In this document: positions 6,880 to 14,405 of the stretch, one piece after another | Position numbering within the stretch: position 1 is the stretch's first letter | Layout of the letters: the number at the start of each line of letters is the position of its first letter | From: RUG11867 sp964472425 | GTDB lineage: Bacteria; Bacillota_I; Bacilli_A; RF39; UBA660 | Assembly: GCA_964472425.1 (NCBI GenBank) | Contig: CAYYLF010000005.1 | Location: 1-43,217, forward strand | Reading direction: 5' to 3' | Length of the DNA stretch: 43,217 bases | Position numbers and translations under genes: made by a program | The notes under the pieces: model-generated | Told to the model about the DNA's origin: nothing | The model's database searches: none | The model's input: only the letters and a program-made list of their open reading frames with translations

Positions 6880-7779
6880 ATGAAAAATGTCCTTCTCTAT
6901 AACTACAATCTAGAACCTGAAACCATCGAAAAAATAGGCCAATACGATTGCTCCTTCTATATCGATTATCAAAAATACTACTTCCAAGTTTTTACGCGTC
7001 CCCTCGAGGATTTAGAAGACATAGTTAAAATCGCTTCTCAAGTGAAAATGCGCTTCCATCAGATGATTCCTAATCGATTTGGCTCCCTTTCGACTCCATA
7101 CATGGGCAAAAACTTCGTTCTACTGAAAATAAACGGGCCCGAGAACGAAGAAATAGATGTTTACGATTTGATGCGCGATACCATACCTTATCAGGAACCC
7201 AAATCGAATCTTTTGAGGACGGACTGGGGTAACCTATGGAGCGCCAAAGTCGACTATCTCGAATACCAAATTAGTGAACTCGGCACGGCCCACAAAGTCG
7301 CCCGTCATAGCTTCAGTTACTACGTTGGACTAGCCGAAAATGCCATCGAATACGTGCAGCTTTTGAACCCCTCCGAACTCGAAACGGTCATTTCCCACCG
7401 CCGAATAGAAAAACCTTTCCGTTCTAAAGAATACTACGACCCGACTTGTATAGTACTAGATTATCGACCACGCGACTATGCCTCCTACTTCAAGATGAAA
7501 TTTTTCGAATCGGAAGGAGTCATCGAAGAAGTCCGGTTGCTCGCAGATAAAAACATCCTTACACCGTTGGAATACAATCTTCTTTTTGCTCGTCTCTTAT
7601 ATCCATCTTACTACTTCGACGCTCTCCAGCAAGTACTCGAAAAAGGCGCGGACGATGACTCTTTACTCAAATACATTGAATCCGTTCACGATTACGAAAA
7701 CTTTCTCCGTCAAACCTATGAAATATTCAAAACTAAATCTTCGATGCTAAAAATCGACTGGCTCATAAAAAGGTTATAA
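6880..7779 (+). CDS. yutH: Spore coat-associated YutH/CotS-type kinase-like protein
   Basis: A 299-residue protein with the pattern of the CotS/YutH branch of the aminoglycoside phosphotransferase fold. It shows YYVGLAENAIEYV, then ISHRRI, a PTCIVLDYRPRDYASYFKMK block and PLEYNLLFARLLYPSYYFDA. In this branch the P-loop kinase features are eroded; YutH and CotS are known in B. subtilis as spore coat or coat-assembly proteins. Whether this copy is catalytic is unknown. ATG 6880 has no visible Shine-Dalgarno sequence and directly follows an A-rich stretch; no better start exists in frame. It converges with the NifU-like gene and stops inside that gene's terminator. Confidence 0.75.
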   Translation: MKNVLLYNYNLEPETIEKIGQYDCSFYIDYQKYYFQVFTRPLEDLEDIVKIASQVKMRFHQMIPNRFGSLSTPYMGKNFVLLKINGPENEEIDVYDLMRDTIPYQEPKSNLLRTDWGNLWSAKVDYLEYQISELGTAHKVARHSFSYYVGLAENAIEYVQLLNPSELETVISHRRIEKPFRSKEYYDPTCIVLDYRPRDYASYFKMKFFESEGVIEEVRLLADKNILTPLEYNLLFARLLYPSYYFDALQQVLEKGADDDSLLKYIESVHDYENFLRQTYEIFKTKSSMLKIDWLIKRL

Positions 7780-7780
7780 A

Positions 7781-7801
7781 AAAACTGGTCTATGTAACCA
7801 G
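7781..7801 (-). terminator. Terminator of the NifU-like gene
   Basis: On the minus strand CTGGT and ACCAG enclose a 7-base loop and are followed by seven T, which overlap the yutH stop codon region. Confidence 0.75.
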
Positions 7802-7802
7802 C

Positions 7803-8081
7803 CTATAAAGGTACATTCACGATATTTTCGACCTCTGGAACCCTGTCTTTGAGAGCTTGCAAAAGTCCATACTCCAAAGTTCCATCTTGATCCATACACA
7901 TCGCACATGCTCCACTCATTCGTACATAAACCGTCTTATCCTCCTCATCATAACGAATGAACTCGGCATCCCCGCCATCCATATGCAAAAAAGGTCTCAA
8001 CTCGTCGATGACATCTCGCACCTCGTCTACGATTGTCCGAATGTCTCCTTTATCTTTGACATCGTTATCATCTTGTTTCAC
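7803..8081 (-). CDS. yutI: NifU-like C-terminal-domain protein (Fe-S cluster carrier)
   Basis: A 92-residue protein with a helical N-terminus (VDEVRDVIDELRPFLHMDGG) and the NifU C-terminal domain: DGGDAEF, then GACAMCMDQDGTLEYGLLQ, and a VPEVENIVNV end. The CxxC is the usual site for holding a [4Fe-4S] cluster between two subunits for delivery to apo-proteins. The GTG at 8081 is chosen: the promoter at 8108-8136 gives a transcript from about 8101, and GAGGA lies 8-9 bases before this GTG. ATG codons at 8096 and 8090 have poor spacing. The family is known as YutI/NfuA-like; in Bacillus it lies near yutH, as here. Confidence 0.85.
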   Translation of the reverse strand: MKQDDNDVKDKGDIRTIVDEVRDVIDELRPFLHMDGGDAEFIRYDEEDKTVYVRMSGACAMCMDQDGTLEYGLLQALKDRVPEVENIVNVPL

Positions 8082-8107
8082 GGTAATCATCCTCATTTCA
8101 AGTATTA

Positions 8108-8136
8108 AGTATAAGTTATTTGCATGCATTTGTCAA
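8108..8136 (-). promoter_or_regulatory. Consensus sigma-A promoter of the NifU-like gene
   Basis: On the minus strand TTGACA (8131-8136), 17 bases, TATACT (8108-8113). Confidence 0.85.
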
Positions 8137-8168
8137 ACCCGAAAAAAGTAGAAACATCCGTTCAACTG

Positions 8169-8177
8169 TGCTATAAT
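8169..8177 (+). promoter_or_regulatory. Extended -10 promoter of the AI-2E family gene
   Basis: TGCTATAAT at 8169-8177, followed by AAAGGAG and the ATG at 8203; no clear -35. Confidence 0.6.
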
Positions 8178-8202
8178 CGTAGCATAAAGGAGATTACTTA
8201 TT

Positions 8203-9339
8203 ATGAAAGAAAATACCTACAAAAAATACATAATTCTCATAACTTATACTTTGGCTCTCACGTTCTGCATGATAAACATCCAAAATATACTGGGTACCAT
8301 AGGACACATTCTAAAAATACTTTCGCCTCTTTGGATAGGAATAGCTTTAGCCTTTACCTTGAACGTTCCTATGTCGATAATCGAAAAAGAAGTTTTCGGA
8401 CATACGAACAAAAAAGTACGCATTCTATCTCTCACTGCATCGATTATGATAGTGTTAATGTTGCTCGTCATTCTCTTTGCCTGGGTCATTCCAGATTTCA
8501 TAGACAGTGCGACTTACCTTTTAGGTCAAGTCCCAGCTTTACTCGAAAATCTAAACACCTTCCTGATGGACACTTTCCGTAACACAGAACTGTCCGAATA
8601 CCTTCGCGACTTTTCCGCTTCTTCGGAAGTCACAGGTATGGTCTCGAACGTCTTCAAACTCCTCATCAACAACTTTACTGGCGTCCTTTCTAATTTTGCC
8701 ACGACGGTCATAAATCTCGTCACAGGCACCATAATAGCCGTCTATTTCCTTCTAGAAAAAGAACATATACTAGGCACAGTAAAGAGTCTCATCGAGCGAG
8801 TATTCCCTAAAAAGACGGTAAAAAAGATTTACGAAGTCTTCGTTTTATCGAACAAATCGTTCCACGACTTCATCACTTACCAATGTCTCGAATGCCTAAT
8901 TCTCGGAGTAATCATGTTCATAGCCTTCGTGATTTTCCGCTTCCCGTACGCCCTCACTATAGCTTTCTTGACGACCGTCACAGCTATTGTACCTATCTTT
9001 GGGGCGACCGTTGCCTGCATAATTGGAGCCATCTTGATAGGAACTTCCTCAATCGAACAAGCCATCATCTTCCTCATCGTCTTCCAAGTCATCCAACAAA
9101 TCGAGAACAACATCATCTATCCCCGCGTCGTCGGCAAGCACGTGGGACTTCCTCCGGTCGTGACTATCATTGCGATAATCGTCGGTGGCAACATCGCCGG
9201 CTTCTTCGGAATGCTCATTTGCATACCGATTACGTCGATTCTCCTCTCCCTTTTCTGGACCAAATTCAAGCCAGTTGAAGAAATAGAAGACCCCAAACAA
9301 AAGAAAAAAACTCGCAAAGCTAAACCCAAGGAAGCCTGA
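8203..9339 (+). CDS. AI-2E family (PerM/YtvI-like) membrane transporter
   Basis: A 378-residue integral membrane protein with about eight helices. The N-terminal pair of helices, a long hydrophilic stretch (about residues 95-150), then IIAVYFLLEKEHI, FPYALTIAFLTTVTAIVPIFG and the GLPPVVTIIAIIVGG...MLICIPI block fit the AI-2E transporter family (UPF0118, PF01594). Members are proposed to export autoinducer 2 or small solutes or act in Na+/H+ exchange; the substrate here is unknown. The C-terminus is a Lys-rich tail. AAAGGAG is 9 bases upstream of the ATG. The next gene begins one base after the stop, so the two are an operon. Confidence 0.85.
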   Translation: MKENTYKKYIILITYTLALTFCMINIQNILGTIGHILKILSPLWIGIALAFTLNVPMSIIEKEVFGHTNKKVRILSLTASIMIVLMLLVILFAWVIPDFIDSATYLLGQVPALLENLNTFLMDTFRNTELSEYLRDFSASSEVTGMVSNVFKLLINNFTGVLSNFATTVINLVTGTIIAVYFLLEKEHILGTVKSLIERVFPKKTVKKIYEVFVLSNKSFHDFITYQCLECLILGVIMFIAFVIFRFPYALTIAFLTTVTAIVPIFGATVACIIGAILIGTSSIEQAIIFLIVFQVIQQIENNIIYPRVVGKHVGLPPVVTIIAIIVGGNIAGFFGMLICIPITSILLSLFWTKFKPVEEIEDPKQKKKTRKAKPKEA

Positions 9340-9340
9340 C

Positions 9341-9784
9341 ATGGACCACGAAAGAATAACCAAAGTCTTCGGTCTAAAAAAACGAGAACAACAAAAAGAC
9401 ATCTACATCTTCAAAGAATCGGACGGACTTCTTGAGATGCGAGTCGCGATAGACCAGACCAAATATAAAAACAGACTCTCGTGCTACACCGAACTTCTAA
9501 AACACTACTTCGCCCGCGACCACATATATGTCCTTTCGCGAGTCAAAGAGAGAAGGGGAGTACGCGGAATATTCGCCATCCTCTTTCAAAACTCCAAAGC
9601 GAGTGTCATGTCCGAAATGAAACGATTCGTCCCAAACTATCTAGTCAAAAGACCGACGGCAAACCTACTCGTGACCATCGAGGACGACTGCTTAAAAGTC
9701 TACGAATTGCCCGAGTATCAAGGCAAACAATTCTCCTTTCATGGCTACCGTTATAAAGAAGCCAACGAAATCAAACTGCAATAG
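9341..9784 (+). CDS. Small soluble protein of unknown function, coupled to the AI-2E gene
   Basis: A 147-residue, basic, soluble protein with no signal peptide or membrane helix and no motif I recognise. It alternates predicted beta strands (DGLLEMRVAI, HIYVLSRVKERRG, LLVTIEDDCLKVYEL) with helices. The ATG lies one base after the TGA of the transporter, so it is probably translated by coupling and may serve the same process. No terminator follows before the 23-bp repeats. Confidence 0.65.
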   Translation: MDHERITKVFGLKKREQQKDIYIFKESDGLLEMRVAIDQTKYKNRLSCYTELLKHYFARDHIYVLSRVKERRGVRGIFAILFQNSKASVMSEMKRFVPNYLVKRPTANLLVTIEDDCLKVYELPEYQGKQFSFHGYRYKEANEIKLQ

Positions 9785-9787
9785 TTT

Positions 9788-9856
9788 CTGAAAAGTGCAT
9801 AGCGAAATCGCTGAAAAATGTATAGTAAAGTTCTTGAAAAGTGTATAGTAAAATGC
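9788..9856 (+). repeat. Three 23-bp tandem repeats overlapping a promoter
   Basis: Units at 9788-9810, 9811-9833 and 9834-9856, of form yTGAAAAgTGtATAGtaAAAT. They have exactly the same period and end immediately before a TATAAT. The last unit supplies the -35 (TTGAAA). They look like operator iterons or the remains of duplicated promoters. Confidence 0.8.
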
Positions 9857-9862
9857 TATAAT
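9834..9862 (+). promoter_or_regulatory. Promoter of the DUF4143 ATPase gene
   Basis: TTGAAA (9834-9839), 17 bases, TATAAT (9857-9862) preceded by TGC. The -35 and spacer are the third 23-bp repeat. Confidence 0.75.
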
Positions 9863-9886
9863 TTACACAAGAAAGGGATTTTTATT

Positions 9887-11173
9887 ATGAAATTGACGAA
9901 GGAAAACTATAAGCCGAGACTCATCGACGACAAAATAACGAAATATTTGAAATTTTTTGGGGCAATTCACATCGAAGGCCCAAAGTGGTGTGGAAAAACT
10001 TGGACAGCCCTAAATCACTCTCAAAGTGTCACATATATGAACGACCAATCATCTAAAGACCTTGCTCTTATAGACCCTAAATACGTTTTAACCAAAGAAA
10101 GACCTGCTCTCATAGACGAATGGCAAATCGTCCCAAGCATTTGGGATGCCGTGCGACACATCTGTGACGAAGACTCAGAAAAAGGGAAATTTATTCTTAC
10201 TGGTTCGACGACCCTTTCCAAAGATGACAAAGAAGACAAAAAAGTTTTCCACACGGGAACAGGTCGTATTGTATCTATGAATATGTATCCGATGAGCCTT
10301 TACGAATCTGGTGACTCGACTGGTGATGTTTCCATCAAAGATATGCTCGAAGACAAAGTCGAAGAAAAATACATCGGCAAGGTCGAACTACCCGACCTCG
10401 CAAGACTCATAATAAGAGGTGGATGGCCAGAAAATATTGGTAACACCGAAGACGTGGATATAATACCGAACGCCTACCTCGACTCTATGCTAAAAAAAGA
10501 CATAAACGAACACAGTGACCAAAAACGAAGAGATGCGAACAAAATGCGTATGCTCATTCGCTCGTTAGCCCGCAATGAATCATCGACTGTCGGAAATAAA
10601 ACCATCATCAAAGACATAGAAGAATACGAAAACTCCGACGACCTTCTCTCGAGCACCATAACCGTAGCAGATTATCTAAGCATTCTCGACGACCTCTTCC
10701 TAATCTCAAACCAAAACGCCTTCAGTATAAACTACCGCTCATCAAAGAGAGTAGGTAAATCTCCGAAACGCCACCTAGTCGACCCATCTCTATCTTGTGC
10801 AGCCCTAAACCTTTCAGTAGACAAACTGATGAACGACCTTAACACCTTCGAGCTCATGTTCGAAGCGCTCGTCGAACGCGACCTCAGAATATATATGGAC
10901 TACCTCGACGGTCAATTATATCACTTTAGAGACAACATCTCTGGCGACGAAGTCGATGCCATATTAGAATTCAAAGACAGTTCTTACGCGGCCGTCGAAA
11001 TAAAACTGAGCGAAGTGGGAATCGAAGACGCCAAAAAGAGCCTAGTCAAATTCTACGAAAACGTAAAACGGAAACCCAAGTTCATGTGTATAATCGTCGG
11101 TCACTACGAAGCCATCGTAAAAGACAAAGAAACGGGAATATACATCTTACCAATTACCTCGTTAAAACCATAA
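9887..11173 (+). CDS. AAA ATPase with DUF4143 domain
   Basis: A 428-residue protein. Residues 31-38 (GPKWCGKT) are a Walker A loop, 74-78 (ALIDE) a Walker B, and FILTGS at 101-106 a sensor-like motif; this is the AAA_14 domain. The C-terminal part holds the DUF4143 domain, with HLVDPSL and DAILEFKDSSYAAVEIKLSE. That block resembles a PD-(D/E)XK core, so a nuclease-like role in DNA handling is possible but unproven. ATG 9887 lies behind GAAAGGG; an in-frame ATG at 9818 lies inside the repeats and upstream of the -10. Such genes are abundant and often mobile in gut Firmicutes. It ends at a terminator shared with the converging surface-protein gene. Confidence 0.85.
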   Translation: MKLTKENYKPRLIDDKITKYLKFFGAIHIEGPKWCGKTWTALNHSQSVTYMNDQSSKDLALIDPKYVLTKERPALIDEWQIVPSIWDAVRHICDEDSEKGKFILTGSTTLSKDDKEDKKVFHTGTGRIVSMNMYPMSLYESGDSTGDVSIKDMLEDKVEEKYIGKVELPDLARLIIRGGWPENIGNTEDVDIIPNAYLDSMLKKDINEHSDQKRRDANKMRMLIRSLARNESSTVGNKTIIKDIEEYENSDDLLSSTITVADYLSILDDLFLISNQNAFSINYRSSKRVGKSPKRHLVDPSLSCAALNLSVDKLMNDLNTFELMFEALVERDLRIYMDYLDGQLYHFRDNISGDEVDAILEFKDSSYAAVEIKLSEVGIEDAKKSLVKFYENVKRKPKFMCIIVGHYEAIVKDKETGIYILPITSLKP

Positions 11174-11179
11174 AAAAAG

Positions 11180-11210
11180 ACTTATTCTACATCGAGTAGG
11201 TAAGCCTTTT
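11180..11210. terminator. Bidirectional terminator between converging genes
   Basis: CTTA..CTAC and GTAG.TAAG form an interrupted stem. Runs of A before and T after let it serve both strands. Confidence 0.65.
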
Positions 11211-11216
11211 ACTATG

Positions 11217-12413
11217 TTACTCAATCACATAAGGATTTTCTTGGGAACCATCACCTGAAATTATTTTGACGGAAGACATAAGAAACACCACAGGACGTAC
11301 AGCACGGTTCGTATCAACTAGATTACCAGATACGATACCGTTTATAGCAATTCCATACGCATTACCTTTATTAGTTCCTGGAGAGGAAATGGTCCATTGA
11401 TGATATGAATTATTATATAACCATCCAGAACTTGGAACACCGGAGCTACACTCAAATCCATCGGAATAGCAATTGCTATCTACTCCATTTGCATAAGTAT
11501 ATATATAATCACTTGGATACAATAATCCTACATATTGTACTACACTCGTTACATTGTCAACATAAGCAGTTGTACCACGCTCTGACCTATAAGTTAGTGG
11601 GCCACTACTAATAGTCACTCCTGCTAAATAAGTTTTGACTTTTGACACCTGTTGCTGTGAAGCAACACTTAAACCTTTTACTGAAGATGTGCTTGTATAT
11701 TTTCCTGACTGATTAAAATAATCTTCATTCAACAATTTTTGTAGTGACGAAGTGGGCCAATTATTACCAGAATCGTGTGAATTCCAAAGAAGACTCCCAA
11801 TAGACTCACTTCTTATTATCTTGATTAGTGGTTCTTTATCTTCACTTTCAGTCTCTACTGTAAATACACCGATTATTCTCCAAGTCTCGTCGTTGAATAT
11901 TATATAGTTGTTTGGTTCATTTCCTATATACCTATAATCTCTTCTCTCTTCTTCGGTCCATCCAATCGTTTGCTCAGCCTCTGGATGGTCGAACGCAAAC
12001 ATCTCCTTCTTATCACCAGACGCATATGTCGTTATACTCGCATCGTTAGCCTTCGCAATCAACATATCTGCACTTGGGTTTGCACTTGTTACTACATCGA
12101 AATAAACCGTACACTCGTCGCTCGTCTTAACTTTCAAACTCAATGCTTTTGTACTGGCATTCTGGCTTATCACTCCACCATTCTTGCAACTGCTCTTCTC
12201 GGTATTCAAAACGTATCCGTCTGTAGGGAATTTTTTGCCATCACTCAATTGATAATTTCCTTCTTCGTCTTGGATATACATCGCTATCATGCTTCCATTG
12301 CTCAAATGGTCTAAAGTAATGCTTTTAGGTTTTTCACTATTCATAAATATTGTTCCTAAACCAAAACCGACTACCAATAAACCAAATCCAACGACTAAAT
12401 TCTTCTTTTTCAT
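11217..12413 (-). CDS. Membrane-anchored variable surface protein (copy 1)
   Basis: A 398-residue protein with one N-terminal transmembrane helix (VVGFGLLVVGFGLGTIF) and an external part. Residues 40-190 are nearly identical to the protein at 32413 (for example MIAMYIQDEEGNYQLSD, KFPTDGYVLNTEKSSCKNGG, FNDETWRIIGVFTVE). The C-terminal half has diverged, but keeps SIG..LWN, LQKLLN.DY, LLYPSDYIYTYA and a RPVVFL...GDGS..NPY end. This architecture is common in surface proteins of uncultured gut Bacilli; its ligand is unknown. ATG 12413 follows GAGGGAG and sits one base after the stop of the XRE gene, so the two are co-translated. The C-terminal half is A+T rich compared with neighbours. Confidence 0.75.
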   Translation of the reverse strand: MKKKNLVVGFGLLVVGFGLGTIFMNSEKPKSITLDHLSNGSMIAMYIQDEEGNYQLSDGKKFPTDGYVLNTEKSSCKNGGVISQNASTKALSLKVKTSDECTVYFDVVTSANPSADMLIAKANDASITTYASGDKKEMFAFDHPEAEQTIGWTEEERRDYRYIGNEPNNYIIFNDETWRIIGVFTVETESEDKEPLIKIIRSESIGSLLWNSHDSGNNWPTSSLQKLLNEDYFNQSGKYTSTSSVKGLSVASQQQVSKVKTYLAGVTISSGPLTYRSERGTTAYVDNVTSVVQYVGLLYPSDYIYTYANGVDSNCYSDGFECSSGVPSSGWLYNNSYHQWTISSPGTNKGNAYGIAINGIVSGNLVDTNRAVRPVVFLMSSVKIISGDGSQENPYVIE

Positions 12414-12414
12414 T

Positions 12415-12714
12415 CTATTCTCCCTCATCATTCTTTTGTGGTATTCTCTCGATTGTGGAATTCTCATGCGATTTTTTAGTATATTCACGATATGTGAATT
12501 TGGACTGCACATAAAAACTGTCTATGCTGCACTTAAAGATAAGCGACAACATATACAACATAGTTGCTTTGACATTCCTCGCATCGTCCTCATATGTAAG
12601 ATAAGTTCTCAAAGACACTCCCAGTCGCTGAGCAGTCTCTTCCTGAGTCATATGGACGCGGTTCCGTTCAGCCCGAATATTGTTCGCTATTTCGCTTCCA
12701 CTAATTCTTTCCAC
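12415..12714 (-). CDS. XRE-family regulator coupled to surface protein copy 1
   Basis: A 99-residue protein starting at GTG 12714, placed 6 bases after AGGAGG. It has a helix-turn-helix: NNIRAERNRVHMTQEETAQR, then LGVSLRTYLTYED. The C-terminal tail (STIERIPQKNDEGE) is acidic. It should repress or activate its own promoter and the surface gene that begins one base after its stop. Three palindromes of the form CACAnnnTGTG, two in the promoter region and one (12484-12498) inside this gene, are good candidate operators. The in-frame codons upstream of 12714 are not used, since they overlap the promoter. Confidence 0.85.
   Translation of the reverse strand: MERISGSEIANNIRAERNRVHMTQEETAQRLGVSLRTYLTYEDDARNVKATMLYMLSLIFKCSIDSFYVQSKFTYREYTKKSHENSTIERIPQKNDEGE
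12484..12498. promoter_or_regulatory. Operator-like palindrome inside the XRE gene
   Basis: TTCACGATATGTGAA has perfect 5-bp arms and resembles the two sites at 12745 and 12773. It could bind the same regulator. Confidence 0.45.
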
Positions 12715-12736
12715 ACTGTACCTCCTAACTATTCTA

Positions 12737-12765
12737 ATTTTAACTCCACATACTGTGAATGTCAA
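12737..12765 (-). promoter_or_regulatory. Promoter of the XRE/surface-protein operon
   Basis: On the minus strand TTGACA (12760-12765), 17 bases, TAAAAT (12737-12742). The whole spacer except its last two bases is the palindrome at 12745-12759. Confidence 0.8.
12745..12759. promoter_or_regulatory. Operator-like palindrome in the promoter spacer
   Basis: TCCACATACTGTGAA, core CACA-TAC-TGTG, lies between the -35 and -10 of the minus-strand promoter, where a bound dimer would block RNA polymerase. Confidence 0.6.
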
Positions 12766-12772
12766 TCGAATA

Positions 12773-12787
12773 TACACATTATGTGAA
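12773..12787. promoter_or_regulatory. Second operator-like palindrome between divergent promoters
   Basis: TACACATTATGTGAA, core CACAT-T-ATGTG, centred 28 bp from the first site and between the two divergent promoters. Confidence 0.55.
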
Positions 12788-12796
12788 ATGTTTTTC

Positions 12797-12825
12797 TTGT
12801 ATTGTGCAATTTGTCGTGATATATT
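12797..12825 (+). promoter_or_regulatory. Promoter of the second XRE gene
   Basis: TTGTAT (12797-12802), 17 bases, TATATT (12820-12825) with TGA before it (extended -10). Confidence 0.65.
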
Positions 12826-12847
12826 ATTGACAGAAAAGAGGTAACCT

Positions 12848-13186
12848 ATGAGAAAAGAAGATATATATCTTTCATCAAATTTGAAATACCTTAGAATGAT
12901 TAACCACAAAACTCAAGAAGAAGTCGCCAAGTATTGCGACAAGAAAAACACGGCTATCAGTAACTGGGAGAAGGGCATAAGGGAACCGGACGCGGTAGAC
13001 CTAGCAAATTTAGCCGAGTGTTTCAACATCTCAGTAGGAGATTTACTACTCAAAGATATGCGCAATAGTAAATCAGAATCGGAAAAAGACGAACTCGACA
13101 TCCTATATCATCGATATAAATCTCAACTCTCAGAAAGTGAACGAACTATAATAAAGACTATGCTAGAAGACAAAAAGTCAAAATAA
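12848..13186 (+). CDS. XRE-family regulator divergent from surface cassette 1
   Basis: A 112-residue protein with a helix-turn-helix at residues 10-65: NLKYLRMINHKTQEEVAKYC, then KNTAISNWEKGIREPDAVDL and FNISVGDLLLKD. The C-terminal 40 residues are charged and helical and may form a dimer contact. GAGG lies before ATG 12848. It is transcribed away from the XRE/surface operon, across a 130-bp region with two palindromes, so the two regulators may control each other as a bistable switch. That is inference from layout. A terminator follows. Confidence 0.85.
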   Translation: MRKEDIYLSSNLKYLRMINHKTQEEVAKYCDKKNTAISNWEKGIREPDAVDLANLAECFNISVGDLLLKDMRNSKSESEKDELDILYHRYKSQLSESERTIIKTMLEDKKSK

Positions 13187-13204
13187 GAAAATATAATCTT
13201 TTCA

Positions 13205-13232
13205 CATCCGTCTAGTCGGATGCCTTTTCTTT
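13205..13232 (+). terminator. Terminator after the second XRE gene
   Basis: CATCCG and CGGATG enclose TCTAGT and are followed by a T-rich stretch. Confidence 0.75.
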
Positions 13233-13259
13233 TACATTCGACCCATAATATGGTATTAT
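13231..13259 (+). promoter_or_regulatory. Promoter of the membrane protein gene at 13293
   Basis: TTTACA (13231-13236), 17 bases, TATTAT (13254-13259) with TGG before it. Confidence 0.65.
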
Positions 13260-13292
13260 ATTCATAGAAAAAAGAAGACAAGGTGCCTACTT

Positions 13293-14345
13293 ATGAAAAA
13301 ATACGAAAAATTAGCCAAGACTATGACATATATCTTTTTTGGGCTGTTGCTACTTTCCTTCACCCAAGACTATTTCATCTTCGACTTTAAGACGACCAAA
13401 TTTTATGGACTCTTGACGACCATCGTCACGGCCGTCGCGGCCATATTCTACTATGGTTCTATCTCATCTAAAAACGTACGGATATACAAAATATACACGG
13501 CCTTCCTTGCTTTTTGCTACTTTCTAACCTTCAACACTATATATACGACCTATACCCAAGACTCCTACCAAATCGTCTTCCTTTGGACCAAAGAAATCAT
13601 CATAACCTTCGTCATATTTGCCACTTATTTTTTATCCCTCGTTTTATCTAAAAATAAAGACGGCTTCAAACCCTATGGAGTGAGCATTCTCACCGTATTT
13701 TCACTTGCAGTATTTGTCGCCATCTCCATCTTCATCGATAGACCCGTCGATATTCGTCCCGGTCTCTATCTTTACGCGGCAACCATCGTCCCACTTCTCG
13801 TAAACTTCATTCTGGTGAGAGAAGAAATTGTGAGTGAGCCTTCCGAAAAGATGATAACGAATCCAGTCGATATGTCCGATTCCTACATATTCGCCAATTA
13901 CCTCGACGGGCTTCCATCCGACTCCGAACTCAAAAACTCGCTTGCCATCATGATAAACAAAACTGACGACCACGAAATGATAATCGATATTTACTCCCAA
14001 GAACCGGACACCATTCGTATAGAATACTCCAAAATCAAAAAACTCGAACTTCGCCACGAGCCGCTTCAAATAGAAGAACCCAAGAAAAAAGGCTCTCGGG
14101 AGATAGAGAGAGTCTTCATTCTCGGCAAACTCTTAAAAAACCTAGGTGCCGAAGCCGCAAGCGAAGAACTGAGAACTAAACTGGACCGCTACGACGAGGC
14201 TCGCCCCCATATAGTAGACCACCTCGTTCTCACCTACGAAAAACAGAAAGAAACGCGAGTCATTCACATATACACCAAAAGCGACCCATCCTTATTTATA
14301 GAGACCCTAGAAAAGACGAGCCCTTTTCCTATCGAAAGAATATAG
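13293..14345 (+). CDS. Polytopic membrane protein with a cytoplasmic C-terminal domain, unknown function
   Basis: A 350-residue protein I cannot assign. The first 175 residues hold about six hydrophobic helices (for example TYIFFGLLLLSF, IIITFVIFATYFLSLVL, YGVSILTVFSLAVFVAISIF). The remainder is a charged cytoplasmic domain with a repeated strand-helix look (ANYLDGLPSDSELKNSLAIM, EMIIDIYSQEPDTIRIEYSK). AAGGTG precedes ATG 13293. It lies just before two ABC exporters, but a terminator over its own stop codon and a new promoter separate it from them, so a shared role is only suggested. Confidence 0.65.
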   Translation: MKKYEKLAKTMTYIFFGLLLLSFTQDYFIFDFKTTKFYGLLTTIVTAVAAIFYYGSISSKNVRIYKIYTAFLAFCYFLTFNTIYTTYTQDSYQIVFLWTKEIIITFVIFATYFLSLVLSKNKDGFKPYGVSILTVFSLAVFVAISIFIDRPVDIRPGLYLYAATIVPLLVNFILVREEIVSEPSEKMITNPVDMSDSYIFANYLDGLPSDSELKNSLAIMINKTDDHEMIIDIYSQEPDTIRIEYSKIKKLELRHEPLQIEEPKKKGSREIERVFILGKLLKNLGAEAASEELRTKLDRYDEARPHIVDHLVLTYEKQKETRVIHIYTKSDPSLFIETLEKTSPFPIERI

Positions 14346-14366
14346 AAAAACCTATATTCTTTTTTC
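14338..14366 (+). terminator. Terminator overlapping the stop codon at 14345
   Basis: GAATATAG and CTATATTC form a perfect 8-bp stem with an AAAAAC loop, then six T. Confidence 0.85.
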
Positions 14367-14372
14367 ATATGA

Positions 14373-14381
14373 TGGTATAAT
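14373..14381 (+). promoter_or_regulatory. Extended -10 promoter of the first ABC gene
   Basis: TGGTATAAT at 14373-14381, directly behind the terminator; AGAGGG follows before ATG 14406. Confidence 0.6.
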
Positions 14382-14405
14382 TAAACCAGAATAGAGGGAT
14401 AAAAG

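Noticed and set aside
8124..8582. Open frame on the plus strand overlapping the start of the AI-2E gene
   Set aside because: Its product has no known features, and the AI-2E frame in the same place has a perfect binding site and a clear family.
9818..9886. Upstream extension of the DUF4143 ATPase frame through the 23-bp repeats
   Set aside because: The extension lies upstream of the -10 element and is not preceded by a ribosome binding site.
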